Source: Paracoccus wurundjeri (GTDB lineage: Bacteria; Pseudomonadota; Alphaproteobacteria; Rhodobacterales; Rhodobacteraceae). Taken from it: 52,331 nt of DNA. The notes below the pieces were generated by a model. It did not search any database, had not been told where the DNA came from, and saw only the letters and a program-made list of their open reading frames with translations. The translations under genes and the position numbers were made by a program. The stretch spans positions 1 through 52,331 of the forward strand of contig NZ_JAUUTZ010000031.1 in assembly GCF_030678915.1 (NCBI RefSeq), given 5' to 3'. Of this stretch, positions 17,285-25,486 are shown piece by piece (the first letter of the stretch is position 1; each line of letters begins with the position of its first letter).

Positions 17285-18220
17285 ATGCTTCAATTTACCA
17301 TAAGACGCATTCTGCAGGTGATCCCGACGATTCTGGTCGTGGCGCTGCTGATCTTCGTGATCTTCAGCGTCGTGCCGGGAAGTTTCGCGGCCAGCCTGTT
17401 TTCCGACGGCAGGACGACCGCCAATCCGGAAATGATCGCGCAACTCAACCGGGAACTCGGGCTTGACCTGCCATTGCCGCAACGGTTCCTGAACTACGTC
17501 ATGGATCTTGCGCATCTGGATCTGGGCACCAGCTTCCGCACCCGGCAGCCGGTTCTGCAACTGATCAACGACCGGATGTGGGCATCGCTGCAACTGGCGG
17601 TCGCCGCGATGATCTTTGCGGTGGTCATCGGGGTTCCGCTGGGTTTCACAGCGGCGATGCGTCCCGGTTCGATCCTGGATTCGGTCACCATGATCGGGGC
17701 GGTCTCGGGCCTGTCGATGCCGCAATTCTGGCTTGGCCTGCTGCTAATGTATCTGTTTGCGCTGCAACTGGGCTGGTTGCCAAGCTTCGGCTATGGCGAC
17801 GGCTCGCTGCGCAACCTGATCCTTCCCGCGATCACGCTGGGCGTCACGCCTCTGGCGTTGCTGGCACGCACCACGCGGGCGGGCGTGCTGGACGTGATGA
17901 ACGCCGATTTCATCCGCACTGCCCATGCCAAGGGCATGAGCGAAAGCAAGGTCGTCCGCTGGCATGTGGCGCGGAACGCGCTTGTGCTGGTGGTCACGAC
18001 CGTCGGGCTTCAGTTCGGTTCGATGATCGGGCAGGCGGTGGTGATCGAGAAGCTGTTCGCATGGCCGGGGATCGGGTCGCTTCTGGTGGACAGCGTGGCG
18101 ATCCGCGATATCCCGGTGGTACAGGGAACGATCCTGGTGATCGTCCTTTGGTTCCTGCTTATCAATACGGCCGTCGATCTGATCTATGCCGCGATCGATC
18201 CGCGCATCAAGCAGAGGTAA
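17285..18220 (+). CDS. ABC permease, DppB-like
   Basis: A 311-residue inner-membrane permease with about six helices, an N-terminal MLQFTIRRILQVIPTILVV helix typical of DppB/OppB, and the ATPase-contact EAA loop RTAHAKGMSESKVVRWHVAR. Pairs with the DppC-like permease that begins seven bases downstream. Confidence 0.92.
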   Translation: MLQFTIRRILQVIPTILVVALLIFVIFSVVPGSFAASLFSDGRTTANPEMIAQLNRELGLDLPLPQRFLNYVMDLAHLDLGTSFRTRQPVLQLINDRMWASLQLAVAAMIFAVVIGVPLGFTAAMRPGSILDSVTMIGAVSGLSMPQFWLGLLLMYLFALQLGWLPSFGYGDGSLRNLILPAITLGVTPLALLARTTRAGVLDVMNADFIRTAHAKGMSESKVVRWHVARNALVLVVTTVGLQFGSMIGQAVVIEKLFAWPGIGSLLVDSVAIRDIPVVQGTILVIVLWFLLINTAVDLIYAAIDPRIKQR

Positions 18221-18226
18221 AGATTG

Positions 18227-19048
18227 ATGAAGCTGGGATTCAACATCCTTCTGGGGGGCGGCCTGACCGCATTGGTGATCGTCGGCGGCTTGCTTGCGCC
18301 CTGGCTTGCGCCTTTTGATCCGGTGCTGGACGCCAATCTGATGAACGCGGAACTGCCGCCGGATTCCACCTTTTGGTTCGGCACCGACTCGCAGGGGCGC
18401 GACGTCTATTCCCGGATCCTCTATGGCGCGCAGATCTCGCTGACGGTCGGGATCGTGTCGCAGATCATCAATACGCTGATCGGCGTGGCTCTGGGCATCT
18501 CGGCAGGCTATTGGGGCGGCTGGTGGGACGATCTGGTCAACGGCCTGACCAATGTCATGCTTGCCATCCCCTCGCTAATTTTCGCACTGGCGGTCATGGC
18601 GGTTCTTGGGCCGGGGCTGATTTCGCTGCTGATCGCGCTTGGCCTGACGAATTGGAGCTGGACCTGCCGCATCGCCCGCAGTTCCACCCTGTCACTCAAA
18701 TCGCAGGGATATGTGCAGGCCGCGCAGACGCTGGGCTATGGCGATATCCGTATCATGATGACCCAGATCCTGCCCAATATCATGGGGCCGATCCTGGTCA
18801 TGGCGACGCTGGGCATGGGCGCCGCCGTGCTGGCCGAGGCTGCCCTGTCCTTTCTGGGCCTTGGGATTCAGCCGCCCTATCCAAGCTGGGGCTCGATGCT
18901 GACGGATGCGCGCGAACTGATCCGGCTGGCGCCATGGGCGGCGATCTTTCCCGGTCTTGCGATCTTCCTGTCGGTACTTGGCTTCAACCTGCTGGGCGAC
19001 GGGCTGCGCGACAGTCTCGATCCGCATATGAGGACGCGCAAGGCATGA
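18227..19048 (+). CDS. ABC permease, DppC-like
   Basis: A 273-residue permease of the DppC/OppC type with a cytoplasmic entry FWFGTDSQGRDVYSRILYGA, about six helices, and the EAA loop QAAQTLGYGDIRIMMTQILP. An in-frame TTG lies one codon upstream, but the ATG at 18227 is preferred (GAGG site). Its stop overlaps the start of the first ATPase gene by ATGA, showing translational coupling. Confidence 0.92.
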   Translation: MKLGFNILLGGGLTALVIVGGLLAPWLAPFDPVLDANLMNAELPPDSTFWFGTDSQGRDVYSRILYGAQISLTVGIVSQIINTLIGVALGISAGYWGGWWDDLVNGLTNVMLAIPSLIFALAVMAVLGPGLISLLIALGLTNWSWTCRIARSSTLSLKSQGYVQAAQTLGYGDIRIMMTQILPNIMGPILVMATLGMGAAVLAEAALSFLGLGIQPPYPSWGSMLTDARELIRLAPWAAIFPGLAIFLSVLGFNLLGDGLRDSLDPHMRTRKA

Positions 19049-19956
19049 CTGAACCTCTTCTTGATGTCCGCAACCTTGATCTGGTCCTGTCGCGCCGCGG
19101 CGGCAACGTGCCGATATTGCAGGATATTTCATTTCAGATCATGCCCGGTGAGACATATGGGCTGGTCGGCGAATCCGGTTCAGGGAAATCCGTCACTTCG
19201 CTGGCGATCATGGGCTTGCTGAAAAAACCGTTGAAGGTGTCGGGCGGGCAAGTCGTCTTTCAGGGGCAGGATCTGCTGAAACTGCGGCCCCGTAGGATGC
19301 GCGATCTTCGTGGCGACCGCGTGGCGATGATCTTTCAGGAACCGATGACCGCGTTGAATCCCCTGTCCACGGTGGGTCGCCAGATCGCCGAGATGTATGT
19401 CCTGCATCAGGGCAAAAGCTGGCGTGAGGCGCGGCGGCTGGCCATCGACGCGCTGGACAGCGTCAAGGTGCCCAACCCGGAACGCCGGGTGGGTAATTAT
19501 CCGCACCAGATGTCCGGCGGCCTGAGGCAGCGGGTGGTGATCGCGATGGCACTGGCCTGCGACCCGGATCTGCTGATCGCCGATGAACCGACAACGGCGC
19601 TGGACGTGACGGTTCAGGCCGAGGTACTGCGGCTTATCAAGGAACTTTGCGCGGCACGGGGCACCGCGGTGCTGTTCATCAGCCACGATCTGGGCGTGAT
19701 CGCCAGCATCTGTCAGCGTGTGGGCGTCATGTATGCCGGCTGTCTGGTCGAGGAAAACGATACTGTCGCGCTGTTTTCCAATCCGCGGCATGCCTATACG
19801 CGCGGCCTGATGGGCGCACTGCCGCGTCTGGGCAGCCGGTTGACGCATGGCCGCCAGCGGCTGGTCGATATCGACAGTGTGATCGCGGATCGCTCGGTCC
19901 TGACCAAGACCCGTTTCATCACGCCGCGCGGGGCTGCCAACGGAGAAAGCGCATGA
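19045..19956 (+). CDS. ABC ATP-binding protein, DppD-like
   Basis: A 303-residue ATPase: Walker A GESGSGKS (residues 43-50), Q-loop FQEPMTALNP, signature MSGGLRQR, Walker B LLIADEPTTALD and H-loop SHDLG are complete, followed by the oligopeptide-type C-terminal extension. It starts inside the stop of the DppC-like gene and ends inside the start of the DppF-like gene (ATGA overlaps on both sides). Confidence 0.93.
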   Translation: MTEPLLDVRNLDLVLSRRGGNVPILQDISFQIMPGETYGLVGESGSGKSVTSLAIMGLLKKPLKVSGGQVVFQGQDLLKLRPRRMRDLRGDRVAMIFQEPMTALNPLSTVGRQIAEMYVLHQGKSWREARRLAIDALDSVKVPNPERRVGNYPHQMSGGLRQRVVIAMALACDPDLLIADEPTTALDVTVQAEVLRLIKELCAARGTAVLFISHDLGVIASICQRVGVMYAGCLVEENDTVALFSNPRHAYTRGLMGALPRLGSRLTHGRQRLVDIDSVIADRSVLTKTRFITPRGAANGESA

Positions 19957-20921
19957 CGGGCACACCGCTGTTGCAGATCGATGATCTTCATGTCCGCTTT
20001 CCCATCGCCGGAGGCGGCCTGCTGGGTACTGGCCGGCGGCTGCTTCACGCGGTGAACGGGCTAAGCCTGACGCTGGAGAAAGGCGAATGCCTGTCCATTG
20101 TCGGCGAATCCGGCTGCGGGAAATCCACGACCGCCCTGACCGTCATGGGTTTGCAGGAGCCGAGTTCAGGCAGCGTCAGCTTTCGCGGCGCGCCGTTCAG
20201 CGGACCCGGCGCGCCGGGCAGGATGCAGCGCGCGAAGGCCGTGCAGATCGTGTTCCAGGATCCCTATGCATCCCTGAATCCCCGTCAGACGGTGCATGCT
20301 TCGCTTGCCGCGCCATTGCGTCTTCACGGCATCCGTTCGGCAAGCGAAATCGCCGACCGGGTCGAGACGATGTTGATCAATGTGGGATTGACTGCCGATC
20401 AGGCGCGGCGCTATCCCCACGAATTCTCGGGCGGGCAGCGACAGCGGATCGGCATCGCAAGAGCGCTTATTCTTGAGCCCGAGATCGTGGTTCTGGATGA
20501 GCCGGTCTCGGCGCTGGACGTGTCGATCCGGGCGCAGATCATCAACCTGCTGCTGGACCTGCAGGAGAAATATGGCCTGTCCTATCTGATGATCAGTCAC
20601 GATCTCAGCGTGGTCGAGCATATGAGCGACCGGGTTGCGGTGATGTTCTTCGGCCAGATCGTCGAGGAGGGAAGCTGGCAGCATATCTTTGCCAATCCGG
20701 TCCATCCCTATACCCGCCGGCTGATCGCCGAGATCCCCGATCCCGATGTGGCAATCCGGGCCCGCGACCCCGCAGCCGGCTTCACGGATGTGCCGCTTCC
20801 GCAGGGGCGCAGTTTTGCCATGGACGGAAGCAACACACCCGATGTCTTCACGGCACCCACGCCATCCGAACTGGTCGAGATCGATCCCGGCCATCGGGTC
20901 AGGCTTTCGCTTCGGGATTGA
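19953..20921 (+). CDS. ABC ATP-binding protein, DppF-like
   Basis: A 322-residue ATPase completing the importer. It has Walker A GESGCGKST, signature FSGGQRQR, Walker B IVVLDEPVSALD and H-loop SHDLS, with the DppF-type C-terminal region (HPYTRRLIAEIPDPD). It is the last gene of the operon, eight bases before the convergent stop of the DAO-type oxidoreductase gene. Confidence 0.93.
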   Translation: MTGTPLLQIDDLHVRFPIAGGGLLGTGRRLLHAVNGLSLTLEKGECLSIVGESGCGKSTTALTVMGLQEPSSGSVSFRGAPFSGPGAPGRMQRAKAVQIVFQDPYASLNPRQTVHASLAAPLRLHGIRSASEIADRVETMLINVGLTADQARRYPHEFSGGQRQRIGIARALILEPEIVVLDEPVSALDVSIRAQIINLLLDLQEKYGLSYLMISHDLSVVEHMSDRVAVMFFGQIVEEGSWQHIFANPVHPYTRRLIAEIPDPDVAIRARDPAAGFTDVPLPQGRSFAMDGSNTPDVFTAPTPSELVEIDPGHRVRLSLRD

Positions 20922-20929
20922 TGATCGGA

Positions 20930-22225
20930 TCACCGCTCTTTGCCGGCGCGCCATTGTTCAAGCATCAGCAGGGTGCTTGCCCCGATATAACGCAAGGGTT
21001 CGGGCGGAAGCCAATCCGGGCCGCCCATTTTCATCCGTTCCTCAAGCAGGGGCGAGCGCGAATCACAGGCCAGTTCGGCCAGCAGCGTGCCGTGGATCGT
21101 GCCACGCAGGACGCCCGCGCCATCGCAGCCCGCAGAGGCATAAATGCCGGGCCTGACCTGACCGAACGTGAATCTGCCATTATGGGTCACGGCGGTGACG
21201 CCCCCCCAGACATGTTCAAGATCATGCGTCTTCATATGCGGGAAGCGGTTGCGATAAAGCCGGGTCAGCATGGCGCGGGCTTTCTCGGGCGCGTCTTCCC
21301 GTTCGTATGAATCGCCGCTTCTGATAAGAAGACGACGCCCGGTCTTGCGCATCGTCGTTCCCATCCGATGCGCCGGCAGGATCCCCCAGTCGGGCTCTTC
21401 GCCCAGCAGATCAAGATCGCGGTCGTCCAGTTCAGGCGTGAAGGCGCCATAGGTATAGATGCCGATCATCCGGTTCCGGGCAATGCCGAAGAAGCGCGCA
21501 TGCAGGTTGTTGGTGACGAATACGCGATCCGCGACGAATTCGCCCCGGTCCGTGGCCAGACGGTAAGGCGCGTCACCGCCCAGCGCCCGCACCGCGCAAT
21601 TTTCAAGCAGCCGGACATTGCCCGGCAGCGCGTCGCCCAGCCCGCGATGCAGGGCCGCGGGCTGAACCAGTGCGCGCGTCAGCGATTGCAGGCCATAGCG
21701 GTAATAATCGGTTCCGATGATCCGGGTCAGAGCCTTGCGGTCGTATTCCCGGGGACTCAGCCCCCATTCCTGATATTTCTGTCTTGTCTCGCGGGCGCTT
21801 TTTTCGACCCGGGTCGTGGCGGCGGCTGTGATCGCCAGCGGATCGCTGTTCCAGTCGCAGTCGATACCATGGGTTTTCACCCTTGTACGAAGCAGATCGA
21901 ACCCGGCCTGAACCATCGCCATCTGCCGGGTTGCCCAGTCATCCGTGAAATCCGTGGCATTCGCGCTTGGCTCGCCGGGATTGATCAGCAGATATCCCGA
22001 ATTCCGGCCCGAGGCGCTTTCGCCAAGCGTCGCGGCCTCGATGACAAGGATATCTTCGTCCGGGCAAAGCTCGGCCAGTCGATGCGCGGTTGCAAGCCCG
22101 GTAAACCCCGCCCCGATCACGATATTCCGGAACCGGCGCGTGGCGGGCGGATCCTGCCGGACGTCCCGCGCGGGCAAAAGCGCGTTCCAGCCGGAAACGG
22201 ATTTATAGGCGGGCGCATGCCTCAT
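20930..22225 (-). CDS. DAO-family FAD-dependent oxidoreductase
   Basis: A 431-residue flavoprotein of the D-amino-acid oxidase/PuuB group. The dinucleotide-binding motif GAGFTGL is near residue 39, with ASGRNSGYL after it, and a C-terminal FAD contact VWGGVTAV...GIYASAGCDGAGV. Such enzymes oxidise amino acids, glycine betaine derivatives or gamma-glutamyl amines. The ATG has an AAGGAG site. It is divergent from the cupin gene, with a 23-bp dyad between, so the two are probably co-regulated. Substrate unknown. Confidence 0.85.
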   Translation of the reverse strand: MRHAPAYKSVSGWNALLPARDVRQDPPATRRFRNIVIGAGFTGLATAHRLAELCPDEDILVIEAATLGESASGRNSGYLLINPGEPSANATDFTDDWATRQMAMVQAGFDLLRTRVKTHGIDCDWNSDPLAITAAATTRVEKSARETRQKYQEWGLSPREYDRKALTRIIGTDYYRYGLQSLTRALVQPAALHRGLGDALPGNVRLLENCAVRALGGDAPYRLATDRGEFVADRVFVTNNLHARFFGIARNRMIGIYTYGAFTPELDDRDLDLLGEEPDWGILPAHRMGTTMRKTGRRLLIRSGDSYEREDAPEKARAMLTRLYRNRFPHMKTHDLEHVWGGVTAVTHNGRFTFGQVRPGIYASAGCDGAGVLRGTIHGTLLAELACDSRSPLLEERMKMGGPDWLPPEPLRYIGASTLLMLEQWRAGKER

Positions 22226-22312
22226 CGTCGCTTCTCCTTGCCTGCCGGGCCTGCCGGACAGCGTGGAACCTAACCGCGGCCCGATGCTTGACCAAGGAAG
22301 GCAAATGGCAAG

Positions 22313-22335
22313 TTTGATAAGCCGGACTTATCGAA
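22313..22335. promoter_or_regulatory. 23-bp dyad operator, copy 1
   Basis: The core of a longer inverted repeat at 22308-22340: 14-base arms with one mismatch around CCGGA. The centre TAAG-N5-CTTA gives T-N11-A spacing, as in LysR operators. 18 of 23 positions are identical to the site at 25273-25295. It lies between the divergent oxidoreductase and cupin genes. Confidence 0.6.
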
Positions 22336-22427
22336 CTTGCGCCCTGCATGGCGTTGCAGCGAATATGACATGGCGTCATGATCGGGGTGGCGATGGCCAG
22401 TCAACGGCAAGACAGAAGGAGATACCG

Positions 22428-23024
22428 ATGAGTGAACGGGATATCGATCTGACCGCGTTTCTGGCCAGCCTGAAAGACGTACTGGCATCCAGAACCGACG
22501 GTAACGCGGATGCGATGGTCGGTCGGGTATATGAAAAGCTGCAGGATATCGGGGAAGCCAGCGAAGCGGATGGGCATTTGCTGCCGGTTTGCGAATATCT
22601 GACACCGGCAATGGATGTGATCGCGCAGGAAGGCCATCCCCTGCGCGAGCTTGCCGGCAGGCTGCATGCGGTGCTGCCCCGGCTGGTCTGGAGGGCGCGG
22701 CCGGGACCGGCACCGAATGCAAGCGCGGATTTCGCCGAAAGTCATGCCAACGCCATGATCGTCGGCCCCGGCGGAGTCGAAGGACGGCGGGATCTGTGGA
22801 TCGGCATATCGCTTCTGGCACCGGGCACCCGATATCCCGATCACGATCATGCCCCGCCCGAGGTCTATCTTGTCCTGTCGCCCGGCAGGTTCCTGCAGGG
22901 CGGGGGCGAATGGTTCTCGCCGGGAATCGGCGGTGTGTTCTATAACCCGCCGGGGATCCTGCATGCCATGGCGGCCGACGAGGATGCGCCGCTGCTGGCG
23001 CTCTGGTTGCTGGATGTCCGCTGA
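22428..23024 (+). CDS. DMSP-lyase-family cupin (DddQ/DddL-like)
   Basis: A 198-residue cupin of the DMSP lyase family. DddQ cleaves dimethylsulfoniopropionate to DMS and acrylate using His, Glu, Tyr and His in a H-x3-E-x-Y-x31-H spacing; here His141, Glu145, Tyr147 and His179 have exactly that spacing, with a further His139. The N-terminal helical half (DLTAFLASLKDVL...) is also family-like. AAGGAG fixes the start at 22428; a longer N-terminus in frame is not supported. Related cupins without DMSP activity exist, so lyase activity is not certain. It shares an operator region with the DAO-type oxidoreductase. Confidence 0.78.
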   Translation: MSERDIDLTAFLASLKDVLASRTDGNADAMVGRVYEKLQDIGEASEADGHLLPVCEYLTPAMDVIAQEGHPLRELAGRLHAVLPRLVWRARPGPAPNASADFAESHANAMIVGPGGVEGRRDLWIGISLLAPGTRYPDHDHAPPEVYLVLSPGRFLQGGGEWFSPGIGGVFYNPPGILHAMAADEDAPLLALWLLDVR

Positions 23025-23100
23025 ACGCGCCGGTCGGGCCGTCGGTAGGGCGCGGCATGTCCCGGCCACCGTGAAAATGACCGGAACCGGTAAACCTGAT

Positions 23101-25077
23101 ATGGACAGCGATACCAGAGAGTTCATCAATAATGCCACATTGCTTTTCATCGCCTCTCGCAATGCCGAAGGCGCGCTGGATGTATCGCCGCGCGGGGGGC
23201 AGCCCTCGGTCATGCGTGTCAGTGACAGCGGCGCGTTGCTGTTGCCCGATTACAAGGGCAATCGCAGGCTGGACACGATCGGCAACCTGCTGAGCAATCC
23301 CGAAATCGCGATGATCGTCGTCAATCGTGGCGTGGATCGCTATTTGCGGATCTCGGGCCGAGGCGAGGTGTCGTTTCGCGACAGCGATATCGCCGCGTTT
23401 CCTGCGGATGAAAATCCGCCGATCAGTGTTCTGGTCCTGACTCCGGCCCGGTGCGAATTCGTCGAAACCACTGCGTTTCGGAATGCCGGATTCTGGCTTG
23501 GTCCGGCGATACGCAAGGCGCCGCTGGATCTTGGGGCGGTTGTCCGGGGCGACAAGCTTGCACAGGCGGATGCCGGGTTCAGCCCGGTGCGCAAACATGC
23601 CGGGGAAGAACAGCTGCTGGCCACGCGCGGGATGCGCGAGGTCTATGGCAGCTCCAGCGAGGCGGTTCAGACCAAGGTGTTCGACATCGCCGGCCCCGGT
23701 GGGCTGGCCTTTATGGAGGAGGCGCGTTTCATCGTGTTGTCGCACGAGAATGCGCAGGGCGGGATGGAGATCGACCTGACCGGCGAAGCGCCGCTATCGG
23801 TGATCCCTTTCGACAACCGTCAGGCTTATCGCCTGCATCTGCCGCCGGATCTTGCGACCACTGAAGAGGGCGAATGCGCCCTTGTCACCATCGCCCCCGG
23901 CCGCAACGAGATGCTGCGCGTGAATGGCCGGTTCGAAAAGGAACCGGCGCGGAACGGGCAAAGCCTGAAGATCGTGCCGCGCGAGGTGTATTTTCACTGC
24001 CCCGCCTCGCTAAGCCGGGCGCGGATCTGGCAGGATGACCGCAGGGTCTATTGGGCCGGCCGCCGCCGTTTCATCTGTGCGGCCCGGCGACGGGAAAGCC
24101 CGGATGTGGTTTCCTTCATGCTGAAGCCCCGCGACGATGCGCCGATCGGCCCGATCGGTCCCGGCCAATATGTCACCGTGTCGCTGCCCCACGACCCCGA
24201 GACAGTCGCGCACAGGCGGTCCTATTCGGTTTCCGGCCGGCCTGACGGGAACAGCCTGCGCATCTCGGTCCGGCGTATGGGCAATGGCGGCCTGTCGGAT
24301 CTTCTGCACGATAGCGTTCATGCGGGGTCCGAGCTGCTTGTGGGCATCCCTGCCGGCCGGTTCGTGCTGGACAGCCCCCCGGGCAGACGGGTGGCGCTGA
24401 TCAGTGCCGGTGTAGGCATTACGCCGCTGCTGCCGATGCTGGAGCGGCTGGCGCAAGAGGATAGCGGCCGTGAGGTCTGGTTCCTGCATGCCGCCCGCGA
24501 TGCGGCGCATCATCTTTTCCCGGGCGAGGTATGCGAGATCGCGAAACGCCCCGTGAATGGCGGTATCCGCATGTTTTCGGCATATTCGCGGCCCCGCGAA
24601 GGCGATGCCTGCGATCTGGGCAAGCGGCTGGACGCCGCCACCGTCGCGGGGATCATGCCGGTGGCCGATACGGATTTCTACATCTGCGGGCCACAGGCAT
24701 TCATGCAGGGGCTGCGCGAAGGGCTGGTTGCGCTTGGGGCCGCGCCGGAAAACATCCGCTTCGAAGAGTTTTCGGCGCAGGCGGGTACGGCCTTTGACCT
24801 TGGCGACAAGGAGACCGCTGCCGAATGCAAAGTCACATTCGCGCAGTCGGGCAAAACCGCGACATGGACTCCTGCCTCCGGGTCCTTGCTTGACCTGGCG
24901 CTGAGCAATCAGGTGAAGGTCGCCTATTCCTGCCGCATCGGTGATTGCCAGTCATGTCTGCAACGCGTTCTTGAGGGCGCAGCCGATTATCCGGCGGGCG
25001 AGTTGCCGGTTCTGGCACAAGGCCAGATCCTGCTATGTCAGGCGATCCCCCGCAGCGACATGATCATCGATTGCTGA
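23101..25077 (+). CDS. PNPOx-like / ferredoxin reductase / 2Fe-2S ferredoxin fusion
   Basis: A 658-residue multidomain flavoprotein. Residues about 1-175 are a pyridoxamine-phosphate-oxidase-like split barrel (LLPDYKGNRRLDTIGNLL), about 185-315 a less conserved barrel-like region, 330-570 a ferredoxin-NADP reductase unit (FAD motif RRSYS, nucleotide motif GVGITPLLPML, YICGPQAFM), and about 575-658 a plant-type 2Fe-2S ferredoxin with C-x4-C-x2-C in CRIGDCQSC and the last Cys in LLCQA. Electrons would flow from NAD(P)H through FAD and the cluster. The start is uncertain; ATG at 23077 is in frame, and no strong ribosome site exists for either. It follows the cupin gene by 76 bases on the same strand. 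Confidence 0.82.
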   Translation: MDSDTREFINNATLLFIASRNAEGALDVSPRGGQPSVMRVSDSGALLLPDYKGNRRLDTIGNLLSNPEIAMIVVNRGVDRYLRISGRGEVSFRDSDIAAFPADENPPISVLVLTPARCEFVETTAFRNAGFWLGPAIRKAPLDLGAVVRGDKLAQADAGFSPVRKHAGEEQLLATRGMREVYGSSSEAVQTKVFDIAGPGGLAFMEEARFIVLSHENAQGGMEIDLTGEAPLSVIPFDNRQAYRLHLPPDLATTEEGECALVTIAPGRNEMLRVNGRFEKEPARNGQSLKIVPREVYFHCPASLSRARIWQDDRRVYWAGRRRFICAARRRESPDVVSFMLKPRDDAPIGPIGPGQYVTVSLPHDPETVAHRRSYSVSGRPDGNSLRISVRRMGNGGLSDLLHDSVHAGSELLVGIPAGRFVLDSPPGRRVALISAGVGITPLLPMLERLAQEDSGREVWFLHAARDAAHHLFPGEVCEIAKRPVNGGIRMFSAYSRPREGDACDLGKRLDAATVAGIMPVADTDFYICGPQAFMQGLREGLVALGAAPENIRFEEFSAQAGTAFDLGDKETAAECKVTFAQSGKTATWTPASGSLLDLALSNQVKVAYSCRIGDCQSCLQRVLEGAADYPAGELPVLAQGQILLCQAIPRSDMIIDC

Positions 25078-25200
25078 ACCCGCATAAAGAGCGTGTCGCG
25101 TCGGATCGGAAATGCGGGTGAGTTGCGTCCCGCGATGGCCGGAGGCGCTGCCCGTCGCCGACACGTCTCTTGAACCAGTGGCGCGACCCGCCGGCGACCT

Positions 25201-25222
25201 CCAAGGTATTTAGACAAAGAAG
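25201..25222 (-). repeat. Dispersed 22-bp repeat, copy 1
   Basis: Read on the minus strand it matches 52198-52219 at 20 of 22 bases (core CTTCTTTGTC-AAATACCT). Similar intergenic sequences occur widely in Rhodobacteraceae, to my recollection, often beside GC-rich hairpins. It lies in the gap upstream of the gamma-glutamyltransferase. Confidence 0.5.
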
Positions 25223-25272
25223 AAGCAGAGGAAGAGGCACGGTATGCGATGGCCGCGCTCATATACCTGCAT

Positions 25273-25295
25273 TTCGATAAGCTGAACCTATCAAA
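25273..25295. promoter_or_regulatory. 23-bp dyad operator, copy 2
   Basis: Matches the 22313-22335 site at 18 of 23 positions, keeping TAAG-N5-CTTA-type spacing (here TAAGCTGAACCTA). It stands about 190 bp before the gamma-glutamyltransferase start, in a 409-bp gap (25078-25486) that holds no other gene I can support. Confidence 0.55.
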
Positions 25296-25486
25296 TTCGC
25301 CGCAAAGATATATTGAGCCGTAAGATACATGGCCGTCATAATTCCGGCTACAGCCATCCGGGATCGATTCCTGCGAAATTTGTCGATCACGGGAGATGGC
25401 GGGCCGTCGCATTGAGCAGAGATGTGGCAGCCATACCGGACCGATGAAAGGCAGCGAGAGTGGCGACCTGGAAGAATAGCGCAAGC

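Noticed and set aside
22270..23745. Minus-strand open frame of 491 codons across the cupin and fusion genes
   Set aside because: Covers two unrelated plus-strand genes and an intergenic operator; no domain.
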